From contig CM041293.1 in assembly GCA_023052935.1 (NCBI GenBank), positions 175,699,600-175,763,599 of the forward strand: a stretch of 64,000 bases of DNA, in the 5' to 3' direction. The notes below the pieces were generated by a model, which was not told the origin of the DNA, ran no database searches, and saw only the letters and a program-made list of their open reading frames with translations. The position numbers were made by a program, and so were the translations under genes. This document shows, one piece after another, positions 11,101 through 23,100 of this stretch (positions within the stretch are counted from its first letter, which is position 1; every line of letters begins with the position of its first letter). Origin of the DNA: Piezodorus guildinii (Eukaryota > Arthropoda > Insecta > Hemiptera > Pentatomidae).

Positions 11101-14100
11101 TTGGTTGAAATAGCACTTATATGTTTTACATCATCTTACGTTGAAAGAGTGGTAAGAATTATTTTATTTTTATTAATATTTTTTTTATTTTAATGTTTTA
11201 GAGTTAATGTTTTATTACTATTGGGTTGTGTCACAGGAAATGTCCGTTTTCAAGGTAAAGGATTTTCATTAAAAATACGATATGAAAACAAGATAATTTT
11301 ATTCTAAGTATTTACCTTCTTTTTCTACACATTTTTCCCAACGTGACACCAACTTTTTTATCCCCGAACTGAAAAACTCTGAGCTTTGAAGTGAAACAAA
11401 ATCTGAAAACGCACTTTTCACTTGATCATCATTTTCAAAAAGTTTTCCTTTGACGAAGTTGTCTAAATTCCTGAACAGGTAGTAATCTGTTGGAGGCAAG
11501 TCGGGAGAATATGGTGGGTACGGAAGAACTTCGTAGCCCAGTTCTTTCAATTTTTGCACGGTATGTTTTGAAACATGGGGTCTAGCGTTGTCGTGTAAGA
11601 GTATAGGACCCGAGCTTTTTTCCTTTCCCAATAGACTTTAAAGATAAAGATATTCCTTACGTCAAATATTAGAGAAAAAATTGGAATACAACGGTGTAGT
11701 CCATCAACTTTATATCGATTTTAAAAAGGCTTATGATTCAATAGACCGTCAGAAGCTATATAACATCATGATTGAACAGGGAATACCTAGAAAGTTAGTA
11801 AACCTAGTAGAGATGTGTTTGTCGGAAACATTCCATAAAGTTAGAATCGGTCATAATTACTCCGAGAGATTTGAGGTGCGATCGGGTTTGAAACAGGGTG
11901 ACTCCCTTTCACCTGTGTTATTTAATATAGCTTTAGAATATGTCATAGAAAAGGTGATGTGTACCGAGAAAGGCTTAAATATGGGTGACAAGATTCCGGT
12001 TTTGTGGTATGCCGATGATCTGGTACTGCTAGGTGAAGACACGGAAACCATACAACTAAATACAAGTGTGTTAATAAAAACCGGTAAAGAAATAGGACTC
12101 GAATTAAATACCGATAAGACGAAGTATATGATCAGTAGCAGAAACGGTGTCGATCTTGGTGATATTGATGTATCAGGTCATACTTTGGAACACGTAGAGA
12201 AATTCAAGTATTTAGGTTCAATTATAACTAGAAAAAATGAAATCCAGGAAGAAATAAAGTCCCGGTTAAAGGTGGGAAATGCGTGTTATTATTCAGTTGC
12301 TAAGTTACTTAGTTCGCGGCTTCTATCTAAAAACTTAAAGATTAGAATTTATAAAACTATTATTCTTCCAACGGTTCTTTACGGATGTGAAACGTGGCCG
12401 CTTACTTTAAAGGATGAACAGCGGCTTAAGGTTTTCGAAAATAAGGTATTGCGTAAAATATTTGGTCCAAAGAGAGATGAAGCAACTGGGGAGTTTAGAA
12501 GGTTGCATAACGCGGAATTGCGGAGTTTGTACCCTGTGAATATAATTGAGTTGATAGCATCGCGGAGACTCAAATGGGCGCGTAAAGTTGTTGGGCTTAG
12601 TGAGGAACGGATTCAGAGAAAGTTGGTATTCGCTGAACCGACTGTTAGGCGTCCGAAAGGTAGGCCGAAGCGTCGATGGGAGGATTGCATTAAGGCTGAT
12701 CTCGGGGGCTTGGGCTTGACCGGTGAACATTGGACGAGTCTATGCAGGCGAAGTTTGGTGGTATCGGCATCGAACCTTCGGGTTCGGTAAGCCTATTATT
12801 ATTATTATAATAGACTTTAAATGTTTGGAATCGGTAGATGCACTTGCATTTAGTTGTGCTGAGAGTCCTTTAACTGTTTGGTAGGGGTTTCCTTCTACTG
12901 TATGTTTGAGGACATCGTTGTCTATTACGGACGGAGGTCTTCCTCGGGGCGGAGGTTTTCCAAGTCCCAGCTGAAAACTTAGCAAACCAACGGCGAATGG
13001 TCCGTTCATTAACACTCCCTTCCCCAAACGCCTGGCAAATATTTCTAGCGGCCTCAGCTGCTGAATGGCCGAGTTTAAACTCGTACAAAAATATTACTCG
13101 AAAATCGCGCGTTTCCATGTTCATATTTGGAGGTATACTAAAAAGTGGGTAATTGATTGGGAAGCTAATGTTTATAATACAAAGGTAGAGGATTAGTAAC
13201 TGTTTACTTTAAATATGTAAACATTCGGAAGAAAACAACAGAGACCTGCAAAATCCTTTATGTATTTCAGAAACCATAAAAACGGACATTTCATTTGAAA
13301 CAACCCAATATCTATTTATAAAAGAAAGTGCCATGTCACTTGATTTTCTGGTCATCGCACTATATGAAAAACGACAGTGGTTGTGAAGTTGAAATTTCTC
13401 CTGGACGTTCGTCTTACCATCTAGATGTGCAATAAGGCTGGGTTTGGGAAAATTTGTCCTCTAAGTGATTTAAAAAAATATTTTTCTAAAACATAAACCA
13501 AAATTGGTTTTCGAATAACCCAAAAATTATACGCATCCTGAAAAATTAAAAGTATTCCTTTGAATAACAATCGAATTTCTAACTACCTAGAAGCAAAAGC
13601 GTCTTAATCTGTTCAGTAATAGCAAAGATACTAAAATACTTATATTTTGCAAAAAAATTCTATTTAGGTATATTTCGTCTCGTAGCCACGTTTCGTGGGG
13701 AGGTTTCTATCCAACCCATATTCTTCATCTTTGTTGGTTCTTTAAAATGATCAACAGGCCGAAAAACGTTTAAGTTTTAAAAAGATAATAGAACTTAGTT
13801 CTGAATCCTAAAAACAATGCGAGCTTATTCAGTTGGAAGGGTACACCCCGGAGTAGAAAAAATACGCATTTATGTTAGATAGAAGTTATGATGGTATAGA
13901 ATGATAATGTTTTAAAGCAAATATGCCAGTATTAGATAATCACGGGTATGGTAGTCACTACTTGCTACCGGTATGTTATTGTAGATTAAACTTAATAAAA
14001 TTAATATCTGACACTCAACAATAATCATTTATTTGTCATGCGTAGACATAGTTAAAAGTTTAACTCACTGCTATCTCAGGTATATTTATATTGTATAACC

Positions 14101-17100
14101 TCACCTAACACAGTTATTATTAACAACTATCTTTATACGCAGAAAAAAAAAATGAAATAGTCGCGTGCAAAGTCGCGAGGTTCAGTGAATATCAGGAGTA
14201 TGTACATATGTATATGTAATATGGTAATGCAGGATTAGCTTCAATAACTTTAAAACAATTACTCTCTAAAGAAAGATTTTAATATACATTATTTACAAAA
14301 ATAAAGCAACCCTACATTAATCTCACATAAAAATCTTACATAAAAGAAAAGTCTGCATTCAAAGTCAATTTGTTAAGCGATATCTCTTCACAATTATATT
14401 AATAGACACAGATCATCTTATCTTTACAAACTCATTCAAATAATTAATTTATTTTCTTGAGTTTATAACCTTGTTATCACTCACTACTATAATAAACACA
14501 CACAAATAAATGCTCTTAAAATCTATGTATAATATATGTCAATAAATATATAGATATGAAGAGCATCGCTATACACTAAACACCTTTTCTGCTCATTAAT
14601 ACTGAACATAAATAGTAAACATACAATGAGAATCAGATTTGATTGTTCTCTGATTCACTATAAAAAACAATAACAAAAAACGCTATATGGAGGATAATTC
14701 TGTCTAATTTTATAATGTTTTATAAGTAATTTATAAGTGTCTAATGTTTATATCTGGTAATAATAAATTATTACCAGATATAAACATCGCGTAAGAAACT
14801 ACTTAATCAGATATCAAAAGCTGAATTTTTTATGAATGTTTCCATTTGTATATAGTTACACCCCTGCATTCGGTCTACCCTTTAACTTGTTAACTGCGCC
14901 TTTAATGGCTGTAGTTATACTAAACAGGGCTGAATGTAGTATGAAGCGTGAAGTAGGCCATATAGTAGTAGGCGATAAAAGAGTTCTATGGCAGTGACCC
15001 GTCTAATAATTTTTTTATCTGCTCCTTCAATGACTTTGGTTATACTAAACCGGGCTAAATGAGGTGTAAAGCGGACCTCAGGCCATGCAGTAGAGGGAGC
15101 TAGAAATGTTTTAGTGACCAGTCTATTTTTTTTAACTGTGCCTTCAAGGACTGTAGTTATACCAAACCGGACTGAGTGCAATGTAAAGCGTGCAAAAGGC
15201 CATACTGTAGAAGGCGCGGGAAAAGTTTAGTGACCAGTATATTTTTTTTTATCTGCGCCTTCAATAGCTGTGGTTATATTAAGCCGGACTGATTGCAGTG
15301 TAAAGCGTGCAAAAGGCCATACTGTAGAAGGCGCTGGAAAAGTTTAGTGACCAGTATATTTTTTTTTATCTGTGCCTTCAATAGCTGTGGTTATATTAAG
15401 CCGGACTGATTGCAGTGTAAAGCGTGCAGCAGGCCATACAGTAGAAGGCGCTAGAAAAGTTTAGTGACCCGTCTATTTTTTTTATCTGCACCTTCAATGG
15501 TTGTGGTTATATTAAGCCGGGCTGAGTGCAATGTAAAGCGTGCAGAAGGCCATACAGTAGAAGGCGCTAGAAAATATTAGTGATCCGTCTATTTTGTTTA
15601 TCTGCGCCTTCAATGGCTGTGGTTATATTAAGCCGGACTGATTGCAGTGTAAAGCGTGCAGCAGGCCATACAGTAGAAGGCGCTAGAAAAGTTTAGTGAT
15701 CCGTCTATTTTGTTTATCTGCGCCTTCAATGGCTGTGGTTATTATAAGCCGGGCTGAGTGCAACGTAAAGCGTGCAGAAGGCCATACAGTAGAAGGCGCT
15801 AGAAAATATTAGTGATCCGTCTATTTTGTTTATCTGCGCCTTCAATGGCTGTGGTTATTATAAGCCGGGCTGAGTGCAACGTAAAGCGTGCAGCAGGCCA
15901 TACAGTAGTAGGCGCTAAAAAGGTTTTAGTGACCCTTCTAAATTTTTTTTTATCTGCGCCTTCAATGGCTGTGGTTATACTAATCTAGGCTAACTGCGGG
16001 TAAGAGGGTAGCAGGCCATACAGTAGAAGGCGCTAGAAAAGTTAAGTGACCCGCCTATTTTTTTTTTTATCTGCGCCTTCAATGGCTGTGGTTATATTAA
16101 GCGGGGCTGTTGCAGTATAAAGCGTGCAGCAGGCTATACAGTAGAAGGCGCTAGAAAAGTTTAGTGACCCGTCTATTTTTTTTATCTTCACCTTTAATGG
16201 TTGTGGTTATATTAAGCCGGGCTGAGTGCAGTGTAAAGCGTGCAGCAGGCCATACAGTTGAAGGCGCTAGAAATGTTTAGTGATCCGTATATTTTTTTTA
16301 TCTGCGCCTTCAATGGCTGTGGTTATATTAAGCCGGTCTGATTGCAGTGTAGAACGTGCAGGAGGTCATACAGTAGTAGGCGCTAAAAAGGTTTTAGTGA
16401 CCCGTCTATTTTTTTTATCTGCACCTTCAATGGTTTGGTTATATTAAGCCGGGCTGAGTGCAATGTGAAGCGTGCAGCAGGCCATACAGTAGAAGGCGCT
16501 AGAAAAGTTTAGTGACCCGTCTATTTTTTTTATCTGCACCTTCAATGGTTGTGGTTATATTAAGCCGGGCTGAGTGCAATGTGAAGCGTGCAGCAGGCCA
16601 TACAGTTGAAGGCGCTAGAAAAGTTTAGTGACCCGTCTATTTTTTTTATCTGCACCTTCAATGGTTGTGGTTATATTAAGCCGGGCTGAGTGCAGTGTAA
16701 AGCGTGCAGCAGGCCATACAGTTGAAGGCGCTAGAAATGTTTAGTGATCCGTATATTTTTTTTATCTGCGCCTTCAATGGCTGTGGTTATATTAAGCCGG
16801 TCTGATTGCAGTGTAGAACGTGCAGGAGGTCATACAGTAGTAGGCGCTAAAAAGGTTTTAGTGACCCGTCTATTTTTTTTATCTGCACCTTCAATGGTTT
16901 GGTTATATTAAGCCGGGCTGAGTGCAATGTGAAGCGTGCAGCAGGCCATACAGTAGAAGGCGCTAGAAAAGTTTAGTGACCCGTCTATTTTTTTTATCTG
17001 CACCTTCAATGGTTGTGGTTATATTAAGCCGGGCTGAGTGCAATGTGAAGCGTGCAGCAGGCCATACAGTTGAAGGCGCTAGAAAAGTTTAGTGACCCGT

Positions 17101-20100
17101 CTATTTTTTTTATCTGCACCTTCAATGGTTGTGGTTATATTAAGCCGGGCTGAGTGCAGTGTAAAGCGTGCAGCAGGCCATACAGTTGAAGGCGCTAGAA
17201 ATGTTTAGTGATCCGTATATTTTTTTTATCTGCGCCTTCAATGGCTGTGGTTATATTAAGCCGGTCTGATTGCAGTGTAGAACGTGCAGGCGGTCATACA
17301 GTAGTAGGCGCTAAAAAGGTTTTAGTGACCCGTCTATTTTTTTTATCTGCACCTTCAATGGTTGTGGTTATATTAAGCCGGGCTGAGTGCAATGTGAAGC
17401 GTGCAGCAGGCCATACAGTAGAAGGCGCTAGAAAAGTTTAGTGACCCGTCTATTTTTTTTATCTGCACCTTCAATGGTTGTGGTTATATTAAGCCGGGCT
17501 GAGTGCAATGTGAAGCGTGCAGCAGGCCATACAGCTGAAGGTGCTAGAAAAGTTTAGTGACCCGTCTATTTTTTTTATCTGCACCTTCAATGGTTGTGGT
17601 TATATTAAGCCGGGCTGAGTGCAATGTGAAGCGTGCAGCAGGCCATACAGTTGAAGGCGCTAGAAATGTTTAGTGATCCGTATATTTTTTTTATCTGCAC
17701 CTTCGATGGTTGTGGTTATATTAAGCCGGGCTGATTGCAGTGTAGAACGTGCAGCAGGTCATACAGTAGTAGGCGCTAAAAAGGTTTTAGTGACCCTTCT
17801 AAAAATTTTTTTGAGAATCAGATTTGATTATTCTGTGATTCACTATAAAAAAAACAATAACAAAAAACGCAATATGGAGGAATTATTGTTACCAGATATA
17901 AACATCGCGTAATGTTTCCATTTGTATCTAGGCTAACTGCGGGTAAGAGGGTAGCAGGCCATACAGTAGAAGGCGCTAGAAAAGTTAAGTGACCCGCCTA
18001 TTTTTTTTTTTATCTGCGCCTTCAATGGCTGTGGTTATATTAAGCGGGGCTGTTGCAGTATAAAGCATGCAGCAGGCTATACAGTAGAAGGCGCTAGAAA
18101 GTTTAGTGACCCGTCTATTTTTTTTATCTTCACCTTCAATGGTTGTGGTTATATTAAGCCGGGCTGAGTGCAGTGTAAAGCGTGCAGCAGGCCATACAGT
18201 TGAAGGCGCTAGAAATGTTTAGTGATCCGTATATTTTTTTTTATCTGCGCCTTCAATGGCTGTGGTTATATTAAGCCGGTCTGATTGCAGTGTAGAACGT
18301 GCAGGAGGTCATACAGTAGTAGGCGCTAAAAAGGTTTTAGTGACCCGTCTATTTTTTTTATCTGCACCTTCAATGGTTGTGGTTATATTAAGCCGGGCTG
18401 AGTGCAATGTGAAGCGTGCAGCAGGCCATACAGTAGAAGGCGCTAGAAAAGTTTAGTGACCCGTCTATTTTTTTTATCTGCACCTTCAATGGTTGTGGTT
18501 ATATTAAGCCGGGCTGAGTGCAATGTGAAGCGTGCAGCAGGCCATACAGTTGAAGGCGCTAGAAAAGTTTAGTGACCCGTCTATTTTTTTTATCTGCACC
18601 TTCAATGGTTGTGGTTATATTAAGCCGGGCTGAGTGCAGTGTAGAACGTGCAGCAGGTTATACAGTAGTAGGCGCTAAAAAGGTTTTAGTGACCCTTCTA
18701 AAAAATTTTTGAGAATCAGATTTGATTATTCTGTGATTCACTATAAAAAAAACAATAACAAAAAACGCAATATGGAGGAATTATTGTTACCAGATATAAA
18801 CATCGCGTAAGAAACTACATAATCAGATATCAAAAGCTGAATTTTTTATGAATGTTTCCATTTGTATTTAGTTACACCCCTGCAGTCGGTCAACCCTTTA
18901 ACTTGTTAACTGCGCATTTAATGGCTGTGGTTATACTAAACAGAGCTGAATGTGGTTAGGAGCGTGCAGTAGGTCATATAGTAGTAGGCGCTAGAAAAGT
19001 TTAGTGACCCGTATATTTTTTTTATCTGCGCCTTCAATGGCTGTAGTTATATTAAGCCGGACTGAGTGCAATGTGAAGCGTGCAGCAGGCCATACAGTAG
19101 AAGGCGCTAGAAAAGTTTAGTGATCCGTCTATTTTTTTATCTGCGTCTTCAATGGCTGTGGTTATATTAAGCCGGGCTGATTGCTGTGTAAAGCGTGCAG
19201 CAGGCCATACAGTAGTAGGCGCTAAAAAGGTTTTAGTGACCCTTCTAAAAATTTTTTTGAGAATCAGATTTGATTATTCTGTGATTCACTATAAAAAAAA
19301 ACAATAACAAAAAACGCAATATGGAGGAATTATTGTTACCAGATATAAACATCGCGTAAGAAACTACATAATCAGATATCAAAAGCTGAATTTTTTATGA
19401 ATGTTTCCATTTGTATTTAGTTACACCCCTGCAGTCAGTCAACCCTTTAACTTGTTAACTGCGCCTTTAATGGCTGTGGTTATACTAAACAGAGCTGAAT
19501 GTGGTTAGGAGCGTGCAGTAGGTCATATAGTAGTAGGCGCTAGAAAAGTTTAGTGACCCGTATATTTTTTTTATCTGCGCCTTCAATGGCTGTAGTTATA
19601 TTAAGCCGGACTGATTGCATTGTAAAGCGTGCAGCAGGCCATACAGTAGAAGGCGCTAGAAAAGTTTAGTGATCCGTCTATTTTTTTATCTGCGTCTTCA
19701 ATGGCTGTGGTTATTTAAGCCGGGCTGATTGCTGCGTAAAGCGTGCAGCAGGCCATACAGTAGTAGGCGCTAAAAAGGTTTTAGTGACCCTTCTAAAATT
19801 TTTTTTATCTGCGCTTTCAATGGGTGTGGTTATACTAAAAATGCGCTAGAAAGGTGACCTTTTAATATTTTATTTTCGTAGCATTTTTCAATATTTTAAT
19901 TTAATCCTATGGTATTTTTGGATGTTGCCCAAGCGTTTGATAAAGTTTGGCACGAGGGGCTTCTCTTTAAACTTAAGAACGTACTACCTTACACATACTA
20001 TCTAATTATACACTCTTTCCTCTCCGATAGGTTTTTCTCTGTTCGGCACAACTGCAATCATTTCAATCCAAAATTTTAAGACATAACGACAGCTCCTTGG

Positions 20101-23100
20101 TACGTAAACAACAAAACCCTACATACGGACTTACAGCAACCAACAGTTGACCAACATATACGAACACTCTATTCTCGATTTCACATTAAACTTAACGGAC
20201 ACGCCATTGACTGATTAACGACATGTCAGTTGCTGAAATGCCGGTCAGAAGAAGGCTAAAACGAAACTGGATGAGGGACCTCCTCAGCTAGATTAAAGCC
20301 TTGGAAGGGGTGCTGCTGGGCACTTTACTTCCCCATACCTACCATGCCTGATCTTACTTTTGTCCAACACATTTGCTGATTGTCAGACATCTTCTGACAG
20401 GTGTAAATAAAGATATAAAGAAAAAAAAATCCTATGGAAGAGAAAAAAATAATTTTCACCATTTAATGATTTTTTAAAGCACAGCCGATTAGCTGATTTC
20501 AAAGCGTGTATGGCGATGAAGGTTTGGGGGAAAGCAATGTCTGTAAGTGGTTTGCTCGGTTCAGAACCGGAAATTTTTCCTTGAAAGACGTGGGTCGTCC
20601 TTCAACTGTTGATGATGAACAAATTCAAGGATTGGTCAAAGAGGACTCTCACTCTACGACACGGGATATCGCAGAATATAATTGATTAATAATATTTAAA
20701 AATATCTTAAGTTTTTATTAAAATCAGCTGTAAAAAACATACTAACTTATTTTACAAGTCAATATAATTATATGATGTAACTTTCAGAGCTTCGAGGTGT
20801 CCTTCTCTGCGTACTCGAGCGACTGGTTCCTGGCGGACAAGAGGTACCGCTTCACCGCCCAGATGATGATGCAGAGGGCACAAAGGCCGCTCACGCTGGT
20901 CGCTGTCAAGATGTATCCTGTCAACTTGGAGACTCTCATTGCGGTGAGTATTGCGATCGTGAAAATTTTCGAATTAGAGTTTTCACCGAAATTGCACATT
21001 TTAAGGTCTGCGTCCTGAATCAGAATGACCAAGTCCCGCAAAAAGCTCTGTGCGATTGTGTGTGCCCTATAGTGTCCTTAAATGATATCCCGCTTGTACC
21101 GGTTGAACAGATCGGTTATTTACGCCTCCTGCTTGACAAACGTCATATATCGAATCCGCATACAAGACTGAAAAGACAAGAAACTGCTCGCCGATTTCGG
21201 TTACTTCAACATTTACTTAACAGAAGCTCTGACCTTTCACTTAATCACAAAAGACTCACTTATATGACAATCGTAAGACCTATCTGGACCTACGTAGTCG
21301 AGCTTTCGGGCTCTACTCAACTATAAAACTCTTCCCGTTCTTCTAATCCTTACAATCCAAAATCCTTAAGGATCCTTGTCACAAATAAAATCATCCACTA
21401 AGACCTCAATGTTCCACATGTTGCTGATTTGGCCTGTACCAGGTATCACTTCTTCCATGAAAAATTCCACTCCTACTCTAATCCACTACTTTCAATCCTT
21501 GCTTCCTCTTCTGTTCCTGACAATCCGCCGAGGCGCCTGAAAATAATAAAAGAAGATGGCCTCGAGACCTTCTTGTTTAGATTACTAGAATGCTGCCAAT
21601 GGGTAGTTTCTCTTCATGTTTTTTTTGTATATATTTTTTCATTAAGTAGCATATTAACTTGTTGTATGAAAATATACAATTGTAAATTTCAATAAAAATA
21701 AAATTTTTTATTTTAGAAGTGTATATGCCTGAGGTTTAGATAGGCGAGATCCTGAAAAACCCGCCTGCTGATGGTGCTTCTTTAAGGGAGGAATGTGGTA
21801 TAGTATGTAGAGCTCGAGTCTACTGTTTTCTAGTTCATGAGATTAAATCCCGGCTGTGGTAGTTATTTCAGCCGTGAAGCGATCCTTAGGTGTTGAGACT
21901 CTCTTGGGGCACACCCAGCCCTTATAAAGTGGGTACCGAAAATATGGGAAAACCTAGCGACTTCCTTACATGGTCGATGACCTAGAAACATTACGAATCT
22001 CAGTATCTGCTTTGGCCAAGACTCTTCAGAGGTTGTAGAGGGTACATGGCTTTATTTTATTAGGATATACCTGAGATGTTACACCAACTTATTTATCAAA
22101 ATCGGCTACTCTCATCGGACAACAAACTATTAATTAACAAGACTATTCTTAAACCCATTTGGACCTACGGACTTGAACTGTGGAGAACAGCAAAATTTTG
22201 TAATATCAAACGTATTCAATCCTTTCAGTCAAAAGTCCTTAGAACAATAATCGATGCTCCAATCCATGTCCCGATTCTCGATCTAATTCAAAACATCCCT
22301 ATAACCCTCCTCGTAGGTTGAAGCGGCAGTGGCCCAGAGATCTCTTGTAAATATGTCATTGGAGGGCTGGCAATGGACAATTGTCCACTCATGCCCTGAG
22401 TTAATGTGGCTCTAGCGCCCTCACTCAACCTCCATTGGCTCTCAAGACTAGTGACGCGGCTGACTGAGAGGTGCTGGGATCTCCTGGCATTATTCCTCGA
22501 AACCCACTAGTGGTTCTCTGGGTTTGATCCGGAGATCCCAGGGACGGTGTGTAAATATTGAATGTAGATATGAATGAGACCAAGGTTGTTATTATTATAT
22601 TAACTTCATTTTTATTTATTTATTAAAAAAAAATTAATTCTTTATTTAGCCTTTATTTAATTCATCTTATAATTATATTTGGGATGAATGATTTCTTCTA
22701 GCTGAATTGCTTTATTGTACTGTAATACTTATTACTCCAGAAGATGGCAGATTGTATTAGCTCTGTATAAACAAGTTAAAACAAAACAAAATTGGTGAAT
22801 CAGAATAACCGCTGTCTGTATACCATGCATTTTGCACATTTTACGATTTTCTCAAAAACTTCTCTAACGATTTCGATTAAACCCAGTGTATCGATGTAAA
22901 ATTTATTGGGCTTTAATATCACGATTTTGATTGAAATAAGCTGATGGATCTTAAATGCTGATATTTTAAATTGACTTGTCGTTAGGAGCCTTAACATTTT
23001 TGACTGAAATGATTGCAGTTTTTATATGTCAGCCTTTTTTGCTGAACCATAAATCTGTGAGGCTTAAGTCCATATGAGTTAAAGTAGGAATGAATCAATG

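Noticed and set aside
17208..18456. Frames of 66-79 codons across the satellite
   Set aside because: The monomer length gives repeated short open frames with identical peptides. They shift with monomer variants and show no coding features.
14871..19860. CRISPR-like regular repeats
   Set aside because: Repeats are contiguous monomers without unique spacers, in a eukaryotic intron.
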